Source: an uncultured Rhodanobacteraceae bacterium (GTDB taxonomy: Bacteria; Pseudomonadota; Gammaproteobacteria; Xanthomonadales; SZUA-5). From it: DNA of 6,473 nucleotides. The stretch is taken from assembly GCA_937928755.1 (NCBI GenBank), contig CALEZI010000122.1, positions 1-6,473 of the forward strand, read 5' to 3'. The translations under genes and the position numbers were made by a program. Positions 1 through 5,438 of this stretch are shown piece by piece (within the stretch, counting starts at the first letter, position 1; the number at the start of each line of letters is the position of its first letter). The notes under the pieces are model-generated. The model did not search any database. It saw only the letters and a program-made list of their open reading frames with translations, and was not told the origin of the DNA.

Positions 1-25
1 ACTATCGGTGACTGCTTGACTGAGA

Positions 26-123
26 GTAGGGTCATAGAAGGTCACGTTGGCCCGACAGGGCCTACGTGACAACAAATCGGACAACCCCGTCACGTAGCTC
101 GCTCCGCGAGCAACATGACCTAC
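26..123. repeat. Compound GTAGG-bounded palindromic element (REP-like pair) upstream of ureE
   Basis: The element is bounded by GTAGGGTCAT (26-35) and its near inverse ATGACCTAC (115-123). Inside are two related units of about 30 bp. Unit 1 (41-70) read on the - strand is GTCACGTAG, a GCCC/GGGC hairpin, then CAACGTGAC. Unit 2 (89-119) read on the + strand is GTCACGTAG, a CTCGC/GCGAG hairpin, then CAACATGAC. The two units point away from each other, share both ends and differ in the stem, where base pairing is kept. Such covarying stems behind a GTAG tetranucleotide resemble REP elements moved by RAYT transposases in Xanthomonadales; that link is inference. No open reading frame or tail of ureC is visible in bases 1-139, so this is intergenic DNA, and the element ends 16 bp before the ureE start. 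Confidence 0.7.
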
Positions 124-139
124 ATCCAACGGTACTCCC

Positions 140-709
140 ATGCTCATCCGTGCCCGCATCTCCGCCGCCGACTGCAAGCATGACGCGCTCGCCGCCCAAG
201 CGCTGGAACTGACTGCCGCGCAGCGTCGACGTTGTCGCCAGCGCATCGAGGTCGATGGCCGCGAACTGGCCATCGCGCTGGTGCCCGGCACAACGCTGGA
301 GCCTGGCGATCAGTTGCTGGCCGAAGACGGCACCCGCTTCGAAGTGTGCGCCGCGGCTGAAGCCGTGCTGCGCATCACCAGTCCCGATCCAAACACGCTG
401 GCGCGCGCCGCGTATCACCTCGGCAATCGCCATGTCGCGGTCGAGATCGGCGAGGGCTATCTGGCGATCGAACCGGACGCCGTGCTGCACGACATGCTCG
501 ACCATCTGGGCGTCTGGTGCGACCTCGCGCAGTTCCCCTTCCAGCCGGAGACCGGCGCTTATGGTGGCGGCCACAAGCACGGCCACGACCAGACATTCGC
601 GGACGACCACCGACTCGCGCAGACATTGTTCGCGCACCACGACCATTCACATCCACATCCACATCCACATCCGCACCCGAACCAGGCAACAACGGCGAGG
701 CCGCGATGA
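140..709 (+). CDS. ureE: Urease accessory protein UreE (nickel metallochaperone)
   Basis: UreE is a cytoplasmic dimer that binds nickel and passes it to UreG for insertion into urease. The 189-residue product shows the family layout: an N-terminal beta domain (residues 1 to about 70), then a metal-binding domain with AYHLGNRH at 91-98, whose GNRH motif carries the conserved nickel-binding His, then the PETGAYGGGHKHGH segment at 136-149. The C-terminal tail is very His-rich, with 12 His from residue 145 onward, including an alternating His-Pro run at 171-180. Such tails store extra nickel. No good Shine-Dalgarno sequence precedes the ATG; the start is supported by the family length and by the N-terminus. 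The stop TGA overlaps the ureF ATG as ATGA, which indicates translational coupling. The missing upstream partners are presumably ureABC. Confidence 0.95.
   Translation: MLIRARISAADCKHDALAAQALELTAAQRRRCRQRIEVDGRELAIALVPGTTLEPGDQLLAEDGTRFEVCAAAEAVLRITSPDPNTLARAAYHLGNRHVAVEIGEGYLAIEPDAVLHDMLDHLGVWCDLAQFPFQPETGAYGGGHKHGHDQTFADDHRLAQTLFAHHDHSHPHPHPHPHPNQATTARPR
648..677 (+). repeat. CACATC hexanucleotide microsatellite inside ureE
   Basis: Four perfect CACATC units (648-671) are followed by a degenerate fifth, CGCACC. Read in the ureE frame they encode the alternating His-Pro tail. Because the unit is six bases, copy-number slippage would lengthen or shorten the nickel-binding tail without breaking the frame or the ureF overlap. 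Confidence 0.85.
695..700 (+). promoter_or_regulatory. Ribosome binding site for the upstream ureF start
   Basis: GCGAGG ends 5 bases before the ATG at 706, inside the end of ureE. It is the best Shine-Dalgarno match near either possible ureF start. The alternative ATG at 838 has only AAGG, about 14 bases away, and a GTG at 826 has AGG only 2 bases away. This site favours a start at 706. Confidence 0.55.
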
Positions 710-1521
710 CCCGAAGACCTGTAGGCCGCGTGTGCCGCGCAGCGGCTCACCGGCGCTTCTCGCCCGGCCACACGAAAAGCGCCGGAGAACGCGCCGGCGG
801 CGCGTACTCACGGCCTACGAAGGCCGTGTCGCTCGACATGGAATGCATTCCCGGTCTGATGCAACTCGGCTCGGCGGCACTGCCGATCGGCGCCTTCAGC
901 CACTCGCTCGGGCTGGAATCTGCGGTCTATGCGGGCATCGTGAAAGACGCCAACAGCGCCGCGCGCTGGATCGGCGACTACCTGGACCTCATCTGGGCGC
1001 GCGGCGAGGCGCCGCTGTGGCTGCGCCTGCATGCGGCGTGGGAACTGGCGGACGCCGATGAACTCGCGCGTTTGAACGACCGCGTCCTGGCGGTGCGCGA
1101 GAGCAGCGAGTTGCTGCTGGAATGCACCCAGACCGGTCACTCGCTGCGTTTGTGGCTGCTGGCGTTGCCGGAGATGCCGGCACTCCGCGACGATCAGCGC
1201 GCGGCGCTCGTTGCGCTGCAGCCAATCGGATTTGCCTGCGCTCATGCGCTCGCGGCGCGCGCGCTCGGCTTGTCGGCCAGCACCGGGTTGCACGCGTGCG
1301 CCTGGGGCCTGCTGGAGAACCTGACGACTGCGGCGGTCAAGCTGGTGCCACTCGGCCAGACTCAGGGCCAGGCGATCCTGCGCCGGATGGCGCTCAAGCT
1401 ACCGGCCGCGATCGCCACCACGATGGCACTCACCGAGGAGACCGTCAGCCACTTCGCTCCGATGCTGGCGATCCGCTCGGCGCAGCACGAATCCCAATAT
1501 TCCCGTCTGTTCCGATCCTGA
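706..1521 (+). CDS. ureF: Urease accessory protein UreF, with apparent N-terminal extension
   Basis: UreF is an all-helical protein that joins UreD/UreH and UreG on apo-urease and gates GTP-dependent nickel insertion. From the ATG at 706 the product has 271 residues; UreF is usually about 225-230. The conserved fold begins near residue 45: the family motif LGSAALPIGAFSHSLGLE lies at 54-71, and the protein ends in the typical SRLFRS, whose C-terminal region contacts UreG. Residues 1-44 look unlike UreF and are encoded by a palindromic repeat (721-828). The ATG at 838 (MECIPGLMQL) would give a normal 227-residue protein but has a poor ribosome site, while 706 has a good site and an ATGA overlap with ureE. 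I chose 706 on translation signals; 838 is a real alternative. The gene ends 10 bp before ureG. Confidence 0.9.
   Translation: MTRRPVGRVCRAAAHRRFSPGHTKSAGERAGGAYSRPTKAVSLDMECIPGLMQLGSAALPIGAFSHSLGLESAVYAGIVKDANSAARWIGDYLDLIWARGEAPLWLRLHAAWELADADELARLNDRVLAVRESSELLLECTQTGHSLRLWLLALPEMPALRDDQRAALVALQPIGFACAHALAARALGLSASTGLHACAWGLLENLTTAAVKLVPLGQTQGQAILRRMALKLPAAIATTMALTEETVSHFAPMLAIRSAQHESQYSRLFRS
721..828. repeat. GTAGG-bounded palindromic element within the 5' end of ureF
   Basis: GTAGGCCG at 721-728 is matched by its inverse CGGCCTAC at 811-818, 98 bp end to end. Inside, CCGGCGCTT (750-758) pairs perfectly with AAGCGCCGG (777-785). GCCGC (725-729) can pair with GCGGC (742-746). At the right edge CACGGCCT-ACGA-AGGCCGTG (809-828) is a perfect 8-bp hairpin with a four-base loop. 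The layout matches a pair of facing REP-like units. It lies between the ATGs at 706 and 838 and keeps the ureF frame open. That it inserted into an older ureE/ureF junction is inference. Confidence 0.65.
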
Positions 1522-1531
1522 GGTATCGCCG

Positions 1532-2179
1532 ATGTCGCACTGGTCCCAACGTCGCACGCGCCCCCTGCCCCCACTTCGCGTCGGTATCGGCGGCCCGGTG
1601 GGCTCGGGCAAGACCACGCTGCTGGAGATGCTGTGCAAATCGATGCGCGATCGCCATGACCTGGTCGCCATCACCAACGACATCTACACCAGGGAAGACC
1701 AGCGACTGCTGACGATCTCGGGCGCCTTGCCGGCCGAGCGCATCCTCGGCGTCGAAACCGGCGGCTGCCCGCACACCGCGATCCGCGAGGACGCGTCGAT
1801 CAACCTCGAAGCCATCGAACGAATGCTTGATGTGTTTCCCAACGCCGACATCGTGTTCATCGAATCCGGTGGCGACAACCTCGCGGCGACCTTTTCTCCC
1901 GAATTGTCCGACCTGACGCTGTACGTGATCGACGTCGCCGGCGGCGAGAAAATTCCGCGCAAGGGCGGTCCCGGCATCACCCGCTCGGACTTGCTGATCA
2001 TCAACAAGACCGACCTCGCACCACACGTGGGCGCCTCGCTCGAAATCATGCGCAGCGACACGCTGCGGATGCGTGGCGGCAAACCGTTCGTGATGACGGA
2101 TTTGCCCAAGCTCGAGGGGCTCGATGAGGTGGTTGCGTTCATCGAGCGGGAGGGGTTGGTCGGGGGTGGCCACCGGTGA
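1532..2179 (+). CDS. ureG: Urease accessory GTPase UreG
   Basis: UreG is a SIMIBI-class GTPase that dimerises with nickel and GTP and drives nickel loading of urease. The 215-residue product has all key motifs: the P-loop GPVGSGKTT at 21-29, TNDIYTREDQ at 48-57, the metal-binding Cys-Pro-His motif at 79-81 within GGCPHTAIRED, IESGGDNL at 110-117, and the guanine-specificity motif NKTD at 158-161. The length is close to the usual 200-215 and, unlike many relatives, the N-terminus has no His-rich run; the His-rich part is on UreE. GAGG at 1520-1523, overlapping the ureF stop, lies 8 bases before the ATG. It is the last gene of the operon here: beyond it lie palindromes and the oppositely oriented fumC. 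Confidence 0.97.
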   Translation: MSHWSQRRTRPLPPLRVGIGGPVGSGKTTLLEMLCKSMRDRHDLVAITNDIYTREDQRLLTISGALPAERILGVETGGCPHTAIREDASINLEAIERMLDVFPNADIVFIESGGDNLAATFSPELSDLTLYVIDVAGGEKIPRKGGPGITRSDLLIINKTDLAPHVGASLEIMRSDTLRMRGGKPFVMTDLPKLEGLDEVVAFIEREGLVGGGHR

Positions 2180-2231
2180 GGAGCGCACGCGATGTGCGTC
2201 TTGATTCAGGAACGACGTGTATGTCGCGTTG
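2176..2231 (+). repeat. Two degenerate copies of the GTAGGAGCG-type repeat after ureG
   Basis: Two decayed relatives of the better copy at 2230-2256 lie side by side in the same orientation. Copy A (about 2176-2200) overlaps the ureG stop codon and keeps AGGAGCG followed by a CGCAC/GTGCG hairpin. Copy B (about 2206-2231) has CAGGAACGACGTGTATGTCG and differs at a few positions from the intact copy. With the intact one they form three copies in a row, which suggests local duplication followed by decay. Confidence 0.6.
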
Positions 2232-2303
2232 TAGGAGCGACGTGTACGTCGCGACCAGTGATGCGCCACAACTGACGGTCGCGACGTACACGTCGCTCCT
2301 ACA
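2230..2303. repeat. Perfect 27-bp inverted repeat between convergent ureG and fumC
   Basis: TGTAGGAGCGACG... at 2230-2256 is an exact inverse of 2277-2303, separated by 20 bases. Each arm is itself a small hairpin (GCGACG/CGTCGC). Sequences starting GTAGGAGCG with an internal palindrome are abundant, dispersed repeats in Xanthomonadales, and facing pairs of this kind are typical of REP doublets. Placed between two convergent genes it could form a large hairpin in either transcript and act as a shared terminator or 3'-end protector. There is no T-run on either side, so classical intrinsic termination is not shown. Confidence 0.85.
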
Positions 2304-2327
2304 GGTGCGGACTCGATCAGGGAACTG

Positions 2328-2354
2328 CCCGCATCACCCCCCGCCCACCACCCC
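2328..2354 (-). other. Potential G-quadruplex motif across the fumC stop codon
   Basis: On the - strand four guanine runs (4, 3, 6 and 3 bases) are separated by loops of 4, 1 and 6 bases, which meets the usual G3+N1-7 rule. It covers the last fumC codons, the TGA at 2336-2334 and the first bases after it, so it would form in the fumC mRNA. Folding is inference; in GC-rich genomes such motifs also occur by chance. Confidence 0.4.
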
Positions 2355-3749
2355 GCCGCGTATCCCACCACGCGTCAGATCCAGCGGATCCAGCAGCTCG
2401 CGCAACCGCTCTTCGGGCAAACCCGTGGTCTCGCGCGCCACCTCCAGAATCGGACGGCCTTGCGCATACGCTTGCTTGGCCGTCGCCGCTCCAAGTTCAT
2501 AACCAATCACCGAATTCAACGCCGTCACCAGAATCGGATTGCGCGCCAGCGCCTCGTCGATGCGCTCGCGGCGCACCTTGAATCCATCGATGCAGCGGGT
2601 CGCGAGCAACGGCATGACGTTCCCCAGCAGCGTGATGCTCTCCAGCAGATTGCGCGCGATCAGCGGCAGCATGACGTTCAACTGGAAATTGCCGGACTGG
2701 CCGGCGATGGTGATCGCCGCATCGTTGCCGATCACCTGCGCGGCGACCATGCAAGCTGCCTCCGGCACTACCGGGTTCACTTTTCCAGGCATGATCGACG
2801 AGCCCGGCTGCAGCGCCGGCAATTCGATTTCGCCCAGGCCCGCCAGCGGCCCCGAGTTCATCCAGCGCAGATCGTTGGCGATCTTCATCAGCGCGCAGGC
2901 CAGCGTCTTCAACTGACCGGACAGTTCGACGCATTCGTCCTTGGCGGCAATGCCCTCGAACAGGTTCGGCGCGGAATCGAAGTCGACACCGGTCAGCGCC
3001 GATAGCTCCGCGCACATCTCGGCTGCAAATGCCGGATCGGCATTGATGCCGGTGCCGATCGCGGTGCCGCCGATCGGCAGCCGGCGCACGCGTTCCAGCG
3101 TGTCGATGATGCGATCGTGGGCACTGCGCAACTGCGCTGCCCAGCAACCGAGTTCCTGTCCCAAAGTCAGCGGCATCGCGTCCATCAGATGCGTGCGCCC
3201 GGTCTTGGTGACATCGGCCAACTCACCGGCGCGAACGTCGATCGCCTCGATCAACCGGTCGAGCCCGGGCAGCAGATGCTCCTCGCACAGCAAAACCGCG
3301 CCCAGTTGAATCGCCGCGGGAATCACATCGTTGGATGACTGGCCGGCATTGACGTGATCATTCGCATGCACCGCCGCACCACTGCTGCGCGACGCCAGCG
3401 TGGCAATCACCTCATTGGCATTCATGTTGCTCGATGTGCCCGAGCCGGTCTGAAACACATCGATCGGGAACTGCCCGTCGTGCAGACCGCGCGCGACCTC
3501 CAGCGCGGCGGCGCGGGTGGCAGCGGCACGCGTTGCATCGAGCTGCCCGAGTCGCGCGTTGACGCTCGCCGCGGCGGCTTTGACCAGACCCAACGCGCGA
3601 ATGAAGGCACGCGGCATCGGTGCGCCGGAGATCGGGAAGTTGTCGATCGCGCGCTGCGTCTGCGCGCCCCACAGCGCGTCGGCGGGCACACGCAACTCGC
3701 CCATGCTGTCCTTCTCGATGCGAAAACCCGCCACCGTCGACTCACTCAT
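2334..3749 (-). CDS. fumC: Class II fumarate hydratase
   Basis: The enzyme interconverts fumarate and L-malate in the TCA cycle, as an iron-independent cytoplasmic homotetramer. The 471-residue product has the superfamily blocks in order: MGELRVPADALWGAQTQRA at 16-34, TGSGTSSNMNANEV at 101-114, NDHVNAGQSSND at 130-141, GRTHLMDAMPLTLGQE at 184-199 with the catalytic-base His187, and the signature GSSIMPGKVNP at 316-326 with the mobile-loop catalytic Ser. GRTHLMDA and PGKVNPV resemble the fumarase variant seen in actinobacteria; aspartase usually has PAKVNPV. The start at 3749 is preceded by GGAG with a 9-base gap; an ATG 63 bases upstream (3812) adds an unconserved leader. The tail ends GGIRGGVVGGG, a short glycine-rich extension. 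The gene is convergent with ureG and unrelated to urease function. Confidence 0.93.
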   Translation of the reverse strand: MSESTVAGFRIEKDSMGELRVPADALWGAQTQRAIDNFPISGAPMPRAFIRALGLVKAAAASVNARLGQLDATRAAATRAAALEVARGLHDGQFPIDVFQTGSGTSSNMNANEVIATLASRSSGAAVHANDHVNAGQSSNDVIPAAIQLGAVLLCEEHLLPGLDRLIEAIDVRAGELADVTKTGRTHLMDAMPLTLGQELGCWAAQLRSAHDRIIDTLERVRRLPIGGTAIGTGINADPAFAAEMCAELSALTGVDFDSAPNLFEGIAAKDECVELSGQLKTLACALMKIANDLRWMNSGPLAGLGEIELPALQPGSSIMPGKVNPVVPEAACMVAAQVIGNDAAITIAGQSGNFQLNVMLPLIARNLLESITLLGNVMPLLATRCIDGFKVRRERIDEALARNPILVTALNSVIGYELGAATAKQAYAQGRPILEVARETTGLPEERLRELLDPLDLTRGGIRGGVVGGG

Positions 3750-3785
3750 GACCGTCCGCTCCAGAGCTTTGGAATCGCCGTTTGC

Positions 3786-3820
3786 AGCCCGGGCCAGGGG
3801 CGCCTCCTGCATGCCGGGCT
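3786..3820. other. Inverted repeat between the GFA gene and fumC
   Basis: AGCCCGG (3786-3792) and CCGGGCT (3814-3820) form a perfect 7-bp stem with a 21-base loop, in the 120-bp gap between the GFA gene and fumC on the - strand. It could be a weak terminator for the GFA gene or part of the fumC leader. There is no T-run, and I see no clear promoter in this gap. Confidence 0.25.
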
Positions 3821-3869
3821 CCGCAGCGGAACCGCGCGACGGTGTGCTTCACGGCTGCGGGGTCCAGGT

Positions 3870-4262
3870 TCACCACATGTGCTCCGCGCCAGGCGGTGCT
3901 ACCACCCAGGGATGCTTGCGTTCTTCGTACACGGAAAAATCGGGTGCCGGGAAATTCGGATCCGCGAAAGCCCCCACCGGAATGGCGATCTGCTCCTGGT
4001 CTGGCGATCGGTAGTAAACCGTGGCGCCGCAAACCGGACAGAAGTGAAAGGTGATTTCACTGCCTTCGTCGCCGACGCGGACGAAAGACGTCGACGCCCC
4101 ACGGATCGTGACAGCCGAGGCCACAAACCGCGCCTGCGCCCCGAACACGCTGCCGGTTCGGCGTTGACACGCGAGGCAATGGCAAATGGAGACACGTACC
4201 GGCTCGCCGTTGACCGATGCACTGAGTTGGCCGCAAGAACAGGCAGCCGTTCGTATCACCAT
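3870..4262 (-). CDS. GFA-family (CENP-V fold) zinc-binding protein
   Basis: The 130-residue product belongs to the family named after glutathione-dependent formaldehyde-activating enzyme; most members bind zinc and have no proven reaction, so no substrate is assigned. Seven cysteines fit the pattern: CSCGQ at 8-12, CHCLACQRRTGS at 27-38 and CPVCG at 75-79. These give the usual two zinc sites. The C-terminal part, with YEERKHPWV, is also typical. The start at 4262 is chosen because GGAGGG (4276-4271) lies 8 bases upstream and the conserved region begins at once. A further in-frame ATG at 4301 would lie inside the likely -10 promoter element. The gene stands alone: 120 bp to fumC and a gene-poor gap upstream. 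Confidence 0.88.
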   Translation of the reverse strand: MVIRTAACSCGQLSASVNGEPVRVSICHCLACQRRTGSVFGAQARFVASAVTIRGASTSFVRVGDEGSEITFHFCPVCGATVYYRSPDQEQIAIPVGAFADPNFPAPDFSVYEERKHPWVVAPPGAEHMW

Positions 4263-4296
4263 CGCCGGAGCCCTCCGTTGCGCACTCGCCAAACAT

Positions 4297-4305
4297 ATCA
4301 TAACA
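4297..4305 (-). promoter_or_regulatory. Candidate extended -10 promoter of the GFA gene
   Basis: Read on the - strand the site is TGTTATGAT, an extended -10 (TGn plus TATGAT, 5 of 6 to consensus). It sits in a short AT-rich island that stands out from the surrounding GC-rich DNA. No good -35 is seen, which is acceptable for an extended -10. Transcription would start near 4290, leaving a leader of about 28 bases that contains the GGAGGG ribosome site. Confidence 0.45.
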
Positions 4306-4363
4306 CTTTGATTTCATGGCGCTTTGCAGACTGTCCCGACATGCGGGCAAAGCGGTCGACCGG

Positions 4364-4471
4364 CCCCTGAGCATCCCTTTGCAACGCGGTCGCCTGATCG
4401 ACGCTCGCGATGTTCGCGATGCGCCACCCGTTGCCGTGGTTTCGGAGGTGTTCGCGCAGCGCTTCTGGCGA
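4364..4471 (+). pseudogene. Fragment of an ABC-type (MacB/ADOP-like) permease gene
   Basis: About 36 codons in frame with 4364 read PLSIPLQRGRLIDARDVRD then APPVAVVSEVFAQRFWR. This closely follows a hallmark stretch of the periplasmic (MacB_PCD) domain of FtsX-type permeases, especially the large ADOP family: a GIPLLRGR block, a D-x-x-DAPPV block, and V(V/I)(S/N)E-x-FA-x-RFW. Normally the protein continues for hundreds of residues on both sides; here neither the upstream membrane segment nor the downstream part is present. The match stops at the RFW, about 10 bases before a set of imperfect repeats. I read it as a decayed remnant of a longer gene. The call rests on recognition of a short motif, so it is moderate. 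Confidence 0.5.
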
Positions 4472-4481
4472 TCTTGGCTGC

Positions 4482-4598
4482 GGGGAGAAAAGTGGCTGTC
4501 CTCGGCTTTCCGGCTTCGGACAGGAGAACGATGGCTGTCCTTGGCTTCCGCTTCGGCTTCGTCGAGAAAGATGGCTGTCCGCAGCTTCCGCGACCGCC
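4482..4598. repeat. Three imperfect tandem repeats of 39-40 bp
   Basis: TGGCTGTCC recurs at 4493, 4532 and 4572, spaced 39 and 40 bases. Each is preceded by a GAGAA-like block (GGAGAAAAG, GGAGAACGA, GAGAAAGA) and followed by a GGCTTYCGG-like block. The unequal period means the frame is not kept, so this is unlikely to be a protein repeat. It begins next to the permease fragment and may be a dispersed repeat that expanded at the break. No spacers or uniform repeats are present, so it is not a CRISPR array. Confidence 0.7.
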
Positions 4599-4656
4599 GG
4601 GCGGAACCCACCAAGCTCGTGGCGATCGTTCGATGAGTGTCCTTGTCGATGCGAGA

Positions 4657-4675
4657 CGATGCGGCGGCCGCATCG
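4657..4675 (-). terminator. Hairpin after the lipoprotein gene, possible terminator
   Basis: CGATGCGG (4657-4664) and CCGCATCG (4668-4675) form a perfect 8-bp GC-rich stem with a three-base loop, 8 bp past the stop of the - strand lipoprotein gene. The following bases on that strand (TCTCG) are only weakly T-rich, so termination efficiency is uncertain. Confidence 0.5.
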
Positions 4676-4683
4676 GTCCAGCG

Positions 4684-5250
4684 TCAATCCTCCGCGCGCA
4701 CCACCTTGAGCCGGATGCCGGTCATGCGTTCCAGCGGCAAGGGCCATGCACCGAAGGCCTCGGCCTGGCGCAGCGCTGTGTCCGGGTCCATGCCGAGGTG
4801 CTTTACGGCATATGCGGCGTACACCTGGCTCGCTCGCCCGCCGCTGGCGCAATGCAGTAGCACCTTTGCTTGCGGGTCCTTGAGCGCCAGCGCAAGGCCA
4901 TCGGCCACTTCGGGGCGGAACGGCTGGTCACCACCGATGGGCAGCAACTGGTATGTCAGGCCGAGTTCCGCCGCCAGCGCGGGCTCATCGAAAAGCACCG
5001 TTGTGCGGTCGTCCATCTCCGCCTGGGTGCGCACGCTGACGATGTGCGTGTAGCCCTGCGTCGCCAGCGCCCGCAAGTCGTCGGCCGTCGGCTGTGCGGA
5101 AACGGCGACCCGGCCATGGTCGACCAGCTTGTCGAGCGCGGATGCCGGCGCCGCGATCGGCGCCGCAGGCGCACTGCCTCGTTCCGGGGTTGTGCTGCAG
5201 GCGAGCAACAACAAAGGGCAGAGGGCCATGAGGATTCGCGGTCTTCGCAT
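4684..5250 (-). CDS. Predicted lipoprotein with DUF442/tyrosine-phosphatase-like domain
   Basis: The 188-residue product begins with a lipoprotein signal: charged MRRPR, a hydrophobic stretch, and the lipobox LLAC with the acylated Cys at 18. A linker rich in Ala, Pro and Ser (19 to about 36) leads into a domain like DUF442, the family of beta-lactamase hydrolase-like and tyrosine-phosphatase-like proteins. Visible blocks are AVSAQPTADDLRALATQGYTHIVSVRTQAE (about 49-78), typical of the family's start, and the phosphate-loop motif HCASGGRAS at 133-141 with nucleophile Cys134 and Arg139 (CX4R). A phosphatase or sulfur-transfer role at the membrane surface is plausible, but the substrate is unknown. 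GGAG lies 8 bases before the start. It is divergent from the DUF4124 gene, with 188 bp between the two starts. Confidence 0.85.
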   Translation of the reverse strand: MRRPRILMALCPLLLLACSTTPERGSAPAAPIAAPASALDKLVDHGRVAVSAQPTADDLRALATQGYTHIVSVRTQAEMDDRTTVLFDEPALAAELGLTYQLLPIGGDQPFRPEVADGLALALKDPQAKVLLHCASGGRASQVYAAYAVKHLGMDPDTALRQAEAFGAWPLPLERMTGIRLKVVRAED

Positions 5251-5337
5251 CAGCGTGTCTCCACAGCTCGGGTCAGGATGAGCATACGCAGGGCGGGGTG
5301 CCGAACCGCCTCAGTCTGGCGCATCGCAGCCCCCGCT

Positions 5338-5386
5338 CGTCGAATGTCCGTTGGGTTGCGTTCGGCGTGCCCTGGGACATTCGATG
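5338..5386. promoter_or_regulatory. Inverted repeat in the divergent intergenic region
   Basis: TCGAATGTCC (5340-5349) and GGACATTCGA (5375-5384) are a perfect 10-bp inverted repeat, extendable to 12 pairs with one G-T wobble, with a 25-base spacer. It lies between the divergent lipoprotein and DUF4124 genes, about 50 bp before the latter's ATG. It could be an operator, a leader hairpin or a mobile palindrome; the spacer begins GTTGGGTTGCGTTCGG, which resembles common dispersed repeats of the GTTGGGTTG type. I cannot place a convincing sigma-70 promoter for either gene here. Confidence 0.5.
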
Positions 5387-5438
5387 TTCTCACTCTGTTA
5401 CGCTGCTGCGCATCTCCACGGTTTGGAATGGCGGATCC

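Noticed and set aside
1..40. Tail of ureC
   Set aside because: No frame in these bases ends with a typical UreC C-terminus; all frames look non-coding.
1445..2371. Long - strand open frame of about 308 codons opposite ureG
   Set aside because: It mirrors the ureG codon pattern in high-GC DNA, has no recognisable motif, and ureG on the other strand is certain.
2334..3749. Aspartate ammonia-lyase instead of fumarase
   Set aside because: The signature reads PGKVNP with GRTHLMDA, matching a known fumarase variant; aspartases usually have PAKVNP.
3354..4370. + strand open frame of about 338 codons opposite fumC and the GFA gene
   Set aside because: Arg- and His-rich translation typical of an antisense shadow; both - strand genes carry clear family motifs.
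4482..4598. CRISPR-like array
   Set aside because: Only three imperfect contiguous copies without distinct spacers, and no cas genes.
4298..4852. - strand open frame through the 39-40 bp repeats
   Set aside because: The repeat period is 39 then 40 bases, so the frame shifts between copies; no ribosome site or family motif.
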